NCBI RefSeq assembly: GCF_001238295.1
Contig: NZ_LGXZ01000003.1
Location: 62,001-126,000 of the forward strand
Origin: Ruegeria sp. 6PALISEP08
GTDB lineage: Bacteria; Pseudomonadota; Alphaproteobacteria; Rhodobacterales; Rhodobacteraceae
Direction: 5' to 3'
DNA: 64,000 nucleotides
Of the stretch, positions 1 through 8,687 are shown in pieces. Position numbers and translations under genes: made by a program. The number at the start of each line of letters is the position of its first letter. Within the stretch, counting starts at the first letter, position 1. Below the pieces are notes generated by a model. That model saw nothing but the letters and a program-made list of their open reading frames with translations, had not been told where the DNA came from and ran no database searches.

Positions 1-1
1 C

Positions 2-313
2 TTCAAATATTCTACGCGCCCCGGAACGCCGGCAGCCGAACGGGCTCAGGTCGATCCGGCGGCAGCGGATGAACGTTTGCAGCGGCTTCAGGCCCTGATC
101 ACCCGTCACCAAAGGGAAATCCAGGACGGCATGGTGGGCCGCACCGTCCGCGTTCTGTTCGAAAAACCGGGCCGCCAACCCGGGCAGATGGTCGGAAAGT
201 CCGAGTATTTGCATTCGGTTCACGTGAGGGGGGCCGAGATCGCCACTGGAGACCTGAAGAAGATTCGGATTACCGAGTCGGGTGCCAATTCGCTGGCGGG
301 AGAGTTGCTGTAG
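2..313 (+). CDS. miaB: MiaB, tRNA-2-methylthio-N6-dimethylallyladenosine synthase (3' end)
   Basis: This is the C-terminal ~103 residues of a gene that begins before the window. The reading frame is open from base 2 and stops at 311-313. It starts with FKYSTRPGTPAA, the end of the radical-SAM domain in MiaB, and continues into a TRAM-like domain (VGRTVRVLFEKPG, then GQMVGKSEYLHSVHV). MiaB adds the methylthio group to i6A37 of tRNAs. Its position ahead of phoH-ybeY-corC-lnt is the usual alphaproteobacterial order, although here an outer-membrane protein gene lies between. The radical-SAM cysteines are outside the window. Confidence 0.88.
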   Translation, partial: FKYSTRPGTPAAERAQVDPAAADERLQRLQALITRHQREIQDGMVGRTVRVLFEKPGRQPGQMVGKSEYLHSVHVRGAEIATGDLKKIRITESGANSLAGELL

Positions 314-485
314 ATCGGCGAATATCCACTGATTTTCCACCATAATTGGTGGATGTTTCTAAAATTTACCCTTGATTTATTGCTTGTAACTATGCTCGGA
401 GAAGAGCCAAGTTTTTCCGGGCGTGATGTTTTGCGTGCAAAAACGGTTTTGGGCCGGTGTTGTGGCCGGAGTTATGGAGGCACGA

Positions 486-1250
486 GTGACGACCCTTACG
501 AACTTCAGACATCCAAGTGTTGTCAAAACACTGCCTGCTGCGTCGCTTGTTATCCTTCTAGCCAGCGCATCGAACGCGGGCGATCTGGAAGGCCCGGTGA
601 CCGAGCCTGAGGTGATCAGCCCATCCAGGATCGGTAGTGATGTCCATGCCTTCTATTTGGGATTGGCCGGTGGCTATGGCGCGGGCGGGGATGACCGGTT
701 CGGTCTGACAACGCCCACCGGTTTGTTCGACATTGGGGATCAGGATCTGTCTGGCTCTTATGGCGAGCTGCGCGGTGGCTGGCGTGGCGTCTTGCCCGCC
801 AGAGGCGGGCGCGACTTCGTCTATGGCGTTGAAGTCGGCTATCAATTTGGGTCACTTGAGGACAGCGTTAGCGCTCGGATTTCGGGGGTCGACGTGCAAG
901 GTGGCACAGAAGTGTCTGACGTACTGGCGATCCGATTGCGAAACGGTGTGACAAACCGTAGCGGCAGCATTCTGTATTTTGTCAGTGTCGGATATATTTG
1001 GGGCGATATCGAGACGACCAATAGCATCGCGGTGGGCAGTTCGGTGCAGAATTTCTCGGTTACAGACCGGCGCGGCGGGTATTCTGCAAGCATCGGGGCT
1101 GAGCATAAACTGACGGATGATTGGTCAATCACTGGTGAATATGAGTACGTTCAGTTCAAATCGCAGACGGTTGAGTTCAGTTCGGGTTTTTCGACGAAGT
1201 CGACGCCCAAATACGGTGGCTTGAGATTCGGTCTGAACTACACGTTCTGA
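486..1250 (+). CDS. Outer-membrane beta-barrel protein (porin / Omp25-like family)
   Basis: A 254-residue exported protein of unknown role. I chose GTG 486 because GGAGG at 476-480 sits 5 bases upstream; ATG 426 and 474 are in frame but lack a comparable ribosome site. The N-terminus has a signal peptide ending near SASNAGDLEGP. The rest alternates polar and hydrophobic residues in beta-strand fashion, is rich in Gly and Tyr, and ends RFGLNYTF with the terminal Phe typical of outer-membrane barrels. It resembles the opacity/Omp25 class of small eight-stranded barrels. It stands alone between miaB and phoH on the same strand. The barrel is seen in the sequence; function is not known. Confidence 0.72.
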   Translation: MTTLTNFRHPSVVKTLPAASLVILLASASNAGDLEGPVTEPEVISPSRIGSDVHAFYLGLAGGYGAGGDDRFGLTTPTGLFDIGDQDLSGSYGELRGGWRGVLPARGGRDFVYGVEVGYQFGSLEDSVSARISGVDVQGGTEVSDVLAIRLRNGVTNRSGSILYFVSVGYIWGDIETTNSIAVGSSVQNFSVTDRRGGYSASIGAEHKLTDDWSITGEYEYVQFKSQTVEFSSGFSTKSTPKYGGLRFGLNYTF

Positions 1251-1374
1251 CGCCGGTACGATCTGCACTTGTGGGCCGTTTTGTCATCCAAGCACTAAAT
1301 TTTGAAACTGTGGCTTGCGCCCACCGAGTTTTGTTGTCTACGCTCGGGGTGAACAGCCAAGACAGGAGAACGGA

Positions 1375-2397
1375 TTGGCCATCGGTGCCCTGAACCCACC
1401 GCAAAATGAAATGCCCCAGCGTGAGGCGTTTGTAGAGTTTCCTGACAACCGATTGTTGATTGACCTGTGTGGTGAATACGACCGCAACTTGGCTGATATC
1501 GAAAGCAAGCTTTCGGTCCAGATCGTGCGTCGCGGCAACCAGTTGGTTGTCATGGGGGACGAAGATGCCCAGAACCAGGCCGTAGAGGTGCTGCAGTCGC
1601 TCTATACCCGCCTGGAAGGTGGGCGCGAGGTTGAGGCTGCGGATGTGGATCGCGAGCTTCGCATGGGTGTCTCGGAACAAGGAACGGGCAGCCGCGACGG
1701 CGATCAGCTTGAGATGTTCAAAGGCGGAACGGTCGAGATCAAAACCCGCAAGAAACTGGTCGAACCGCGCACAGATGCCCAAAAAGCCTATGTGCAGTCG
1801 CTCTTCCAGAACGAGCTGGCCTTTGGCATTGGTCCTGCGGGAACGGGGAAAACTTACCTGGCGGTTGCTGTGGGTGTTTCGATGTTCATCGGCGGACATG
1901 TGGATCGAATCATCCTGAGCCGTCCTGCGGTCGAAGCGGGTGAAAAGCTGGGCTACTTACCCGGCGACATGAAGGATAAGGTCGATCCGTATATGCAGCC
2001 GCTTTATGACGCGCTGAACGATTTCCTGCCGGGCAAGCAACTGGCCAAGCTGATTGAGGAGAAGCGAATCGAAATCGCTCCGCTGGCGTTCATGCGCGGT
2101 CGGACGCTGGCCAATGCCTTTGTGGTTCTGGACGAAGCCCAGAATGCGACGACCATGCAGATGAAGATGTTTCTGACCCGTCTGGGGGAGGGTAGTCGTA
2201 TGGTCATCACCGGCGACAGATCGCAGGTGGACCTGCCGCGCGGGGTGCAGTCCGGGCTGACGGATGCTGAAAGGTTGCTGAAAACGATACCCAATATCAG
2301 CTTCAACTATTTCACTTCGAAAGATGTGGTGCGTCACCCGCTTGTCGCAGCCATCATCGAGGCGTATGAAGCCGACTCAGGCCGTGAAACCAGTTGA
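1375..2397 (+). CDS. phoH: PhoH family ATPase
   Basis: A 340-residue cytoplasmic P-loop protein. The Walker A motif GPAGTGKT and a later VVLDEAQNAT Walker B segment are clear, and an N-terminal KH-like segment (about residues 20-90) is typical of the PhoH/YbeZ type. Start chosen as TTG 1375, since AGGAG at 1364-1368 lies six bases upstream; TTG 1315 is in frame but has no ribosome site. PhoH/YbeZ proteins are linked to RNA metabolism and are usually encoded next to YbeY, as here. The stop codon is followed 35 bases later by the ybeY start, so the two are probably co-transcribed. Confidence 0.93.
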   Translation: MAIGALNPPQNEMPQREAFVEFPDNRLLIDLCGEYDRNLADIESKLSVQIVRRGNQLVVMGDEDAQNQAVEVLQSLYTRLEGGREVEAADVDRELRMGVSEQGTGSRDGDQLEMFKGGTVEIKTRKKLVEPRTDAQKAYVQSLFQNELAFGIGPAGTGKTYLAVAVGVSMFIGGHVDRIILSRPAVEAGEKLGYLPGDMKDKVDPYMQPLYDALNDFLPGKQLAKLIEEKRIEIAPLAFMRGRTLANAFVVLDEAQNATTMQMKMFLTRLGEGSRMVITGDRSQVDLPRGVQSGLTDAERLLKTIPNISFNYFTSKDVVRHPLVAAIIEAYEADSGRETS

Positions 2398-2432
2398 GAG
2401 CATGGCCCATACAGGGGCTGGTCTGCAGTAAG

Positions 2433-2927
2433 ATGAATTTGGAACTCACTGTCGAAGACGACCGTTGGCAGGGTCTTGAGACCCTGTCGCGCAAGGCGAT
2501 TTCTGCCGTTCTGGCTTTTGCCGAGATCGACCCGGAGTTTTGCGAAGTAAGTGTTTTGGGCTGTGATGATGCACGGATTGCCGAGTTAAACTCAGAATTT
2601 CGCGGCAAACCAAGCGCCACCAACGTACTGAGCTGGCCCGCCGAGGATCTGGCCCCCGATTTGCCGGGGCAGGTGCCGAATGCACCGCAACCGGATTTCA
2701 CTGGTGAAATCCCCTTGGGCGATATCGCGATTTCCTTTGAGACGAGCGCACGTGAGGCCGCCGAGGCAGGTAAAGCCATGGACGATCATGTGATCCATTT
2801 GCTTGTTCATGGAACGTTGCATTTGCTGGGGTATGATCACATTCGTGATCCCGATGCCACCTTGATGGAAGGGATTGAGGTCAAGATACTTGGCAAATTG
2901 GGTATTGATGACCCATATAGAGTGTGA
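2433..2927 (+). CDS. ybeY: Endoribonuclease YbeY
   Basis: A 164-residue metal-dependent RNase that takes part in 16S rRNA 3' maturation and ribosome quality control. The diagnostic metal site HGTLHLLGYDH is present, with zinc ligands His126, His130 and His136. Start taken as ATG 2433 because the segment before it does not look like YbeY. The stop overlaps a possible GTG start of the next gene (2924), which suggests translational coupling. It sits in the standard phoH-ybeY-corC-lnt operon. Confidence 0.94.
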   Translation: MNLELTVEDDRWQGLETLSRKAISAVLAFAEIDPEFCEVSVLGCDDARIAELNSEFRGKPSATNVLSWPAEDLAPDLPGQVPNAPQPDFTGEIPLGDIAISFETSAREAAEAGKAMDDHVIHLLVHGTLHLLGYDHIRDPDATLMEGIEVKILGKLGIDDPYRV

Positions 2928-2962
2928 AGGGGTCTAAGGACCCGATTAATTGGAACAAGGTA

Positions 2963-3850
2963 ATGGGCGACACAGACGGCAGTTCTAGGGCGGCGCAAAG
3001 CGCGCAGCCACAGGACAGCAGCAATGAGACAGAAGAGAAAAGCGGGTTCTTTTCTCGAATACTCGATGCGTTTTCGGGTGACGAGACCCAACCGCTACCA
3101 ACGGCGAACGGGCAGAATGCAGCAATGCCTCAGTCCCGTGGGATGATCAACCTGCGCCGGATGCGCGTTGAAGACGTTGCCATTCCAACTGCTGAAATCA
3201 TATCGGTCGCTTCGACGATCACCAAAGATGAGCTCGCGGATGTGTTCCGCGAGAGTGGCCTGTCCAGAATCCCGGTTTACGAAGGAACGCTGGATACGCC
3301 ATTGGGATTCGTCCACCTCAAGGATTTCGCTCTGACCCACGGGTTCAACGGAGGGGGCAGTAGCTTTGATCTGGTCTCGATGCTGCGTACGCTGTTGTTT
3401 GTTCCACCGTCGATGCCAATTGGGGTGCTGCTGACCAAAATGCAGACGGAACGGCGCCATATGGCACTGGTGATCGATGAATATGGTGGCGTTGATGGTC
3501 TGCTGACTATCGAGGACCTCATCGAACAGGTGGTGGGTGAAATCGCAGACGAACATGATGCAGACGAAGATCAGCTGTGGGTGCAAGAGAAGCCCGGTTG
3601 TTACGTCGTGCAAGCCCGGGTCCCGCTTGAGGATTTCGAAGCCGAGATTGGCCGCTCGCTGACCAGCCACAAAGACGTGGATGAAGAGGAAATCGATACT
3701 CTGGGTGGGCTGGTGTTCATGTTGTCGGGCCGGGTGCCCGCAAGGGGAGAGGTTGTGATCCACCCCGAAGGGCCTGAGTTCGAAGTGATCGATGCCGATC
3801 CGCGACGCATAAAAAGACTGCGCGTTATGTTGCCGGACATCGCTGCATGA
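2963..3850 (+). CDS. CorC/HlyC-type transporter-associated protein (CBS domain pair)
   Basis: A 295-residue protein of the CorC/TlyC type, with no membrane segments. Residues ~60-190 hold two CBS domains (one starts around MRVEDVAIPTAEIISV and the second runs to EYGGVDGLLTIEDLIEQVVG), followed by the C-terminal CorC_HlyC FAD-like domain from about residue 205. In E. coli the homologue is linked to Mg/Co efflux; the role here is inferred. Start is ambiguous: ATG 2963 gives the usual MGDTDGSS start, while GTG 2924 overlaps the ybeY stop. The end overlaps lnt by four bases (ATGA). Confidence 0.9.
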   Translation: MGDTDGSSRAAQSAQPQDSSNETEEKSGFFSRILDAFSGDETQPLPTANGQNAAMPQSRGMINLRRMRVEDVAIPTAEIISVASTITKDELADVFRESGLSRIPVYEGTLDTPLGFVHLKDFALTHGFNGGGSSFDLVSMLRTLLFVPPSMPIGVLLTKMQTERRHMALVIDEYGGVDGLLTIEDLIEQVVGEIADEHDADEDQLWVQEKPGCYVVQARVPLEDFEAEIGRSLTSHKDVDEEEIDTLGGLVFMLSGRVPARGEVVIHPEGPEFEVIDADPRRIKRLRVMLPDIAA

Positions 3851-5355
3851 TCCCAGTCCGGGATTGGCCTCTTGCGCTAAGACTACTGGCGGCTGCCACA
3901 CTGGGCGGTGCGGGTGCCTTTGGTTTGGCACCTTATGGGTATTGGGCGTTAACGGTCCTGTCTCTGATTCTGATCGTGCCAATTTTTCTGGCCAGCGAAA
4001 CCCGGGCGCGGGCGGGTTGGATCGGATGGATCTTTGCCACCAGTTACTTTGTCCATGCGCTCAGCTGGCTTATCGAACCGTTTCAGGTGGATGCAGAGCG
4101 CCACGCCTGGATGGCGCCGTTTGCGCTGGTGTTTATGGCAGGGGGGCTGGCGCTGTTCTGGGCTGCGGGATTTCGGTTGTCGCGGCATCCTGGTGCTTCG
4201 CAAACCCTCCAGGGTATGTGGCTGGTTGTCACTTTGTCGCTGCTCGAGATGGCACGGGGATACATACTGACCGGGTTCCCCTGGGCCGGGGTTTCGCAAG
4301 TCTGGGTGAATACGCCAGTGGTACAGTTGTTGTCTTTGGTCGGGCCGTATGGGTTGAACGCACTGACCTTCGCGGCGGCGTTTTCGATCGGGACAGCAAT
4401 ATGTCATGACAGGCCCTTGCGAGGGCTGGTGGTGCCCATGAGCGTTACCGTTGCCCTGGTCTGCCTAGCATTGGTCTATGCAGCTATGCGTCCGCCTGTG
4501 CAGGACGGCCCACATACGATTCGCGTGGTTCAGCCAAACGCGCCCCAGCATCAAAAATGGGATCCTGCTTATGCGCCTTTGTTTTTCGCGCGTCAGACCG
4601 AATACACTGCGGTATCGCCTCGACCTGACTTGATCGTCTGGCCCGAAACTGCTGTTCCAGCGTGGTTGGGAAGTGCGCAGCCGTTCCTGGCTGCCATTGC
4701 AGAAGCGGCTCAGGGGACGCCGGTCATCTTTGGAATTCAACGCGGCGATGGTCCGCAGATATACAACTCAATGGTCTATCTGGACGAAACGGGACAACAG
4801 GCGGGGCTGTATGACAAACACCACCTTGCCCCGTTTGGCGAATACATTCCTTTTGGCGACCTGTTGGGGCGCTTCGGCATCCGCGGGCTGGCCGCGACAA
4901 CCGGGAACGGTTTCAGCGCCGGGCCCGGGCCCGAACTGCTGGATGTAGGAACGCTGGGCCGTGCCTTGCCGCTGATCTGTTACGAAGCGGTGTTTTCGCA
5001 GGACCTAAGGGTGGGATCGGGACGCGCTGATTTCCTGTTGCAGATTACAAATGACGCTTGGTTTGGAACCTGGTCCGGACCATACCAACACCTCGTACAA
5101 GCCCGGATGCGGGCGATCGAGCAAGGCTTGCCAATGATCCGATCCGCCAATACCGGGGTGTCAGCCATGATCGATCCGCTGGGTCGTGTTACCGCGTCGC
5201 TGCCTTTGGATGAGGCTGGTTATGTGGATGCGATCCTACCGCAACCTCAAAAACCGACCTATTATTCACGATCAGGCGACAGTCTTGCGTTGATGGCGCT
5301 GTCTGTTCTCGCGCTTCTGTTGGTTTTATATACCCACCGTACCCAACGAGATTAG
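3847..5355 (+). CDS. lnt: Apolipoprotein N-acyltransferase
   Basis: A 502-residue inner-membrane enzyme that N-acylates the lipoprotein N-terminal cysteine, the last step of lipoprotein maturation. About six hydrophobic segments occupy the first ~215 residues, then comes a nitrilase-like periplasmic domain. The triad is visible: Glu267 (VWPETAVP), Lys324 (YDKHHLAPFGEYIPFGD) and Cys378 (LICYEAVFSQ). A last hydrophobic segment precedes the C-terminus. The start overlaps the corC stop, so this is the final gene of the operon; metK downstream has its own promoter. Confidence 0.95.
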   Translation: MIPVRDWPLALRLLAAATLGGAGAFGLAPYGYWALTVLSLILIVPIFLASETRARAGWIGWIFATSYFVHALSWLIEPFQVDAERHAWMAPFALVFMAGGLALFWAAGFRLSRHPGASQTLQGMWLVVTLSLLEMARGYILTGFPWAGVSQVWVNTPVVQLLSLVGPYGLNALTFAAAFSIGTAICHDRPLRGLVVPMSVTVALVCLALVYAAMRPPVQDGPHTIRVVQPNAPQHQKWDPAYAPLFFARQTEYTAVSPRPDLIVWPETAVPAWLGSAQPFLAAIAEAAQGTPVIFGIQRGDGPQIYNSMVYLDETGQQAGLYDKHHLAPFGEYIPFGDLLGRFGIRGLAATTGNGFSAGPGPELLDVGTLGRALPLICYEAVFSQDLRVGSGRADFLLQITNDAWFGTWSGPYQHLVQARMRAIEQGLPMIRSANTGVSAMIDPLGRVTASLPLDEAGYVDAILPQPQKPTYYSRSGDSLALMALSVLALLLVLYTHRTQRD

Positions 5356-5358
5356 CGA

Positions 5359-5387
5359 TTGACCACATCTGTTCGCGGGCGTATGCG
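5359..5387 (+). promoter_or_regulatory. Candidate sigma-70 promoter of metK
   Basis: TTGACC at 5359-5364 and TATGCG at 5382-5387 are separated by exactly 17 bases. A start site a few bases downstream would place the riboswitch at the very 5' end of the transcript. Inferred from spacing and sequence only. Confidence 0.6.
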
Positions 5388-5396
5388 TCACTGACC

Positions 5397-5441
5397 TGTC
5401 ACAACGGCTTCCTGGCGTGACAGAGAAACCCCAATGGAGCA
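5397..5441 (+). ncRNA. SAM/SAH-type riboswitch in the metK leader
   Basis: A compact pseudoknot candidate directly before metK. TGTCAC (5397-5402) pairs perfectly with GTGACA (5417-5422). The intervening loop contains GCTTCC (5407-5412), which can pair with the GGAGC (5436-5440) that overlaps the metK ribosome site. The loop and linker (ACAACGGCTTCCTGGC, then AATGGAGCA) match, from memory, the known Rhodobacterales SAM/SAH riboswitch. Ligand binding would hide the ribosome site and lower MetK synthesis. An apparent earlier start at GTG 5417 lies inside this element and is not used. Confidence 0.88.
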
Positions 5442-5446
5442 CATTT

Positions 5447-6628
5447 ATGTCCCGACAGAACTACACATTTACTTCGGAGTCCGTTTCCGAAGGGCACCCC
5501 GACAAGGTCTGTGACCGCATTTCGGACGCCGTCCTTGACGCATTTCTGAATGAAGAACCCGAAGCACGCGTGGCCTGCGAAACCTTTGCCACAACTGACC
5601 GCGTCGTTATTGGCGGTGAAGTCGGCCTGTCGGATAAAGACAAGCTGCACGACTATATGGGCCGGATCGAAAAGATTGCCCGTGATTGTATTAAAGACAT
5701 CGGCTACGAGCAGGACAAGTTTCATCACGAAACGGTTGAGGTGACAAACCTGCTGCACGAACAATCCGCTCACATCGCGCAGGGCGTCGATGCTGCGGAC
5801 AACAAGGATGAAGGGGCAGGCGACCAGGGCATCATGTTCGGCTACGCCACAACCGAAACCCCTGCGCTTATGCCTGCACCGATCCAGTATTCGCACGCCA
5901 TCTTGCGGCGTCTGGCCGAAGTGCGCAAAAGCGGTGCCGAACCCGCGCTGGGTCCGGATGCCAAGTCGCAATTGTCCGTCGTGTATCGTGATGGCAAGCC
6001 GGTTGGCGTCAGCTCGGTCGTTTTGTCGACGCAGCACCTGGATGAGGCGCTGACATCTGATGACATCCGCGAAATCGTCGAGCCGTATATCCGCGAAACT
6101 CTGCCCGAAGGCTGGTTGTCTGCTGATACCGAATGGCACGTGAACCCAACGGGTAAATTTGTGATTGGCGGCCCGGACGGCGACGCAGGTCTTACCGGTC
6201 GCAAGATCATCGTGGACACCTATGGTGGCGCGGCCCCGCACGGCGGCGGCGCGTTCTCGGGCAAAGACCCGACCAAGGTTGACCGTTCGGCAGCTTATGC
6301 AGCGCGTTATCTGGCCAAGAACGTTGTGGCTGCCGGTATGGCAGAGCGCTGCACGATCCAGCTAAGCTATGCGATTGGCGTTTCCAAACCGCTGTCCATC
6401 TATGCAGACACGCATGGAACAGGTCAGATTGCAGATGCAATTATCGAAAAAGCCGTTGGACAGGTCATGGATCTGACCCCGCGCGGCATTCGTGAGCAGC
6501 TGCAAATGAACAAGCCCATTTATCAGCGCACCGCAGCTTACGGCCATTTCGGGCGTGAACCCGATGCAGATGGCGGCTTTAGCTGGGAACGTACTGATCT
6601 TGTTGACGCGCTGAAAGCCGCAGTCTGA
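5447..6628 (+). CDS. metK: S-adenosylmethionine synthetase
   Basis: A 393-residue enzyme that makes SAM from methionine and ATP. Family landmarks are [15 protein letters not shown] at the N-terminus, [12 protein letters not shown] in the middle (about residues 129-140) and [16 protein letters not shown], the phosphate-binding region. Start is ATG 5447, with GGAG at 5436-5439 upstream; this ribosome site is part of the SAM/SAH riboswitch pseudoknot, which implies feedback control by the product. A strong terminator follows. Confidence 0.97.
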   Translation: MSRQNYTFTSESVSEGHPDKVCDRISDAVLDAFLNEEPEARVACETFATTDRVVIGGEVGLSDKDKLHDYMGRIEKIARDCIKDIGYEQDKFHHETVEVTNLLHEQSAHIAQGVDAADNKDEGAGDQGIMFGYATTETPALMPAPIQYSHAILRRLAEVRKSGAEPALGPDAKSQLSVVYRDGKPVGVSSVVLSTQHLDEALTSDDIREIVEPYIRETLPEGWLSADTEWHVNPTGKFVIGGPDGDAGLTGRKIIVDTYGGAAPHGGGAFSGKDPTKVDRSAAYAARYLAKNVVAAGMAERCTIQLSYAIGVSKPLSIYADTHGTGQIADAIIEKAVGQVMDLTPRGIREQLQMNKPIYQRTAAYGHFGREPDADGGFSWERTDLVDALKAAV

Positions 6629-6641
6629 TCTGAACAGCAAT

Positions 6642-6669
6642 AAAGCGCGCCCTCTGGGGCGCGCTTTTT
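6642..6669 (+). terminator. Rho-independent terminator after metK
   Basis: AAAGCGCGCC (6642-6651) pairs with GGCGCGCTTT over a short CTCTGG loop and is followed by a T-rich run. Confidence 0.85.
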
Positions 6670-6714
6670 CTTTGCACGTGCGGCTCGCACTTGCAACGCT
6701 AAGGCGCGCGCAGT

Positions 6715-7440
6715 ATGGCCACCGCCATGAGCACCGAGACCCCACAACGCCCGCGCAGGAATTTTTATGGCCGCTTCAAGGGCAAGACCCTGAAGCCCAG
6801 CCAAAAGACCTATCTGAACGAAGATCTGGCAGCGCTGTCGCCTGGCGCAGTGGATTGGGAATCCAACCCCGAACGCAAGTCATTGGACTTGGATGGTCTG
6901 TTTGGTGGCAAGCCTGTCTGGCTTGAAGTGGGCTTTGGCGGCGGCGAGCATCTGGTGCATCAGGCGCAAAGCAACCCGGATATCGGCGTCATCGGGGCAG
7001 AGCCTTACATCAATGGCGTTGCCATGTTGTTGGGCAAAATCCGGCAGGCGGGCGTCGAAAACCTCGCCGTGCATCCCGGCGATGCGCGCGATTTGTTCGA
7101 TGTCCTGCCCGAAGCCAGTATCTCACGTGCCTTTCTGCTGTATCCGGACCCATGGCCCAAGACCCGACACCATCGTCGCCGTTTTGTGACACCCGAACAC
7201 CTGGAGCCATTGGCGAAGGTGTTGAAACCCGGGTCGATCTTTCGGGTTGCCACAGATATTTCCGACTATGTGCGCCAGACGCTAGAAGAAGTTCCGCGCG
7301 CGGGCTTTGAATGGTTGGCGGAACGCCCAGCTGACTGGCGTGAACCTTGGGACGATTGGATTTCTACCCGCTATGAACAAAAGGCCCTGCGTGAGGGGCG
7401 GGTGCCGCATTATCTGACCTTCCGTAGGACTGAGTCCTGA
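6715..7440 (+). CDS. trmB: tRNA (guanine-N7-)-methyltransferase
   Basis: A 241-residue SAM-dependent enzyme forming m7G46 in tRNA. The SAM motif WLEVGFGGGEHL lies at about residues 63-74, the acidic motif IGAEPYINGVA follows, and LYPDPWPKTRHHRRRFV is the TrmB signature for catalysis and tRNA binding. ATG 6715 is used; ATG 6727 is an alternative start. It lies just after the metK terminator on the same strand, so it probably has its own transcript. Confidence 0.95.
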   Translation: MATAMSTETPQRPRRNFYGRFKGKTLKPSQKTYLNEDLAALSPGAVDWESNPERKSLDLDGLFGGKPVWLEVGFGGGEHLVHQAQSNPDIGVIGAEPYINGVAMLLGKIRQAGVENLAVHPGDARDLFDVLPEASISRAFLLYPDPWPKTRHHRRRFVTPEHLEPLAKVLKPGSIFRVATDISDYVRQTLEEVPRAGFEWLAERPADWREPWDDWISTRYEQKALREGRVPHYLTFRRTES

Positions 7441-7528
7441 TCTGTTTCAAATTTCTGTAATCCTGGACGCTATGCTAGGCTGTGCTTGATGTAGATAATT
7501 TTAGCAAAGCTTTTTGCCTAGGATTGCC

Positions 7529-8602
7529 ATGTCTGATATTCGGATCACGAACTGCCACACGCACCTGTTTCATGCGCGCCATGTGCCAGAGGATTACCCC
7601 TATCCGGCGCTCAAGCCATTCAAGAAGATGCCCTGGTTGATCAAGGGCCTTGCATTTGGTGCCCGCCTGATTGGTCAGCATACAGTTGCCGAGAAACTGG
7701 ACAGGCTCTATCGCTTTCAGCGGGAAACGGATGCGGGCAGCCAGCGTGATATTCTGGACAACCTGAGGCGACACTATCCGAGCGGCACCCGCTTTGTCGT
7801 CCTGCCAATGGAGATGTCAGCCTTTGGGTTCGGCGCACCAGCGGTTCCGCTGAGCGCGCAACATGACGAATTGGCGAAGCTGTCCGGCGACCCCGAGGTC
7901 GGCCGCTCTGTGATACCCTTTGCAACGATTGACCCGCGGGCTGACCCTCAGGCGAAAGAACTCTGGCGTGCCATTGATGGCCTGAAGTTTCGCGGTCTGA
8001 AGCTCTATCCGCGGTTGGGGTTTGCGCCGGACGATCCGGTTCTGATGCAGCATGTTTATCCGCGGCTAGAGGAACTGAACTTGCCGGTGATGTCCCACTG
8101 TTCACGCGGTGGCGTTCAAGGGCGCTATCTTTCGGACTATTGGGCTGACCGCTATACCGAGCCAGAGGCGTTTGTTCCCGTAATGCGCGCGCATCCCAAG
8201 CTTCGCATTTGCCTGGCGCATTTCGGCGGTCAGCGGGACTGGGATGCCTATGTAAATCCGGATCGCAAGAACCCGCTGGACGACGCATTCAACCGGAATT
8301 GGCAGGTGGCAATCCGGCACATGATTGGCAGCAGAAACTATCCGGGTCTTTGGACTGACATCTCTTACACACTGTTCCAGTTCGAGGACTACGCCCCCTT
8401 CCTGCGCATTTTTCTGACCGGTGAGGATGAAGAAAGTGAGCGTCTCAGGTCCCGCGTCCTATTTGGATCGGATTACTACATGACCCGGCAGGAAACGCTG
8501 TCAGAGAGAGCGGTCTGTTTCCGGTTGCGGAACATCTTGGGCGAGGAAATTTTCCGGCAGATCGCCGAAGAAAATCCGGCGAAATGGCTGGGAGAGGTCT
8601 GA
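7529..8602 (+). CDS. Amidohydrolase family protein (amidohydrolase_2)
   Basis: A 357-residue TIM-barrel metal hydrolase. The N-terminal metal motif is NCHTHLFHA (His10, His12); further ligands appear in SHCSRGG, LAHFGG and the late Asp motif FGSDYYM. The middle strand motif GLKLYPRLGF is typical of the amidohydrolase_2 group, which includes decarboxylases and lactone or amide hydrolases. Start is ATG 7529 with AGGA five bases upstream. No pathway neighbours indicate the substrate: it lies between trmB and aroA, both on the same strand. Confidence 0.82.
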   Translation: MSDIRITNCHTHLFHARHVPEDYPYPALKPFKKMPWLIKGLAFGARLIGQHTVAEKLDRLYRFQRETDAGSQRDILDNLRRHYPSGTRFVVLPMEMSAFGFGAPAVPLSAQHDELAKLSGDPEVGRSVIPFATIDPRADPQAKELWRAIDGLKFRGLKLYPRLGFAPDDPVLMQHVYPRLEELNLPVMSHCSRGGVQGRYLSDYWADRYTEPEAFVPVMRAHPKLRICLAHFGGQRDWDAYVNPDRKNPLDDAFNRNWQVAIRHMIGSRNYPGLWTDISYTLFQFEDYAPFLRIFLTGEDEESERLRSRVLFGSDYYMTRQETLSERAVCFRLRNILGEEIFRQIAEENPAKWLGEV

Positions 8603-8687
8603 GAGACAGCTTCGCACTCATTGTCGCTGGACCAACCCGCTCCAATTCGCTAATTCGCCTTGAGCTGATAGCGCAAAAGGAGCCCCC

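Noticed and set aside
353..610. 85-codon open frame with eight cysteines
   Set aside because: It overlaps the better supported outer-membrane protein gene in another frame; no ribosome site.
5399..6241. 280-codon open frame on the minus strand
   Set aside because: It is antisense to metK and has no recognisable protein features or ribosome site.
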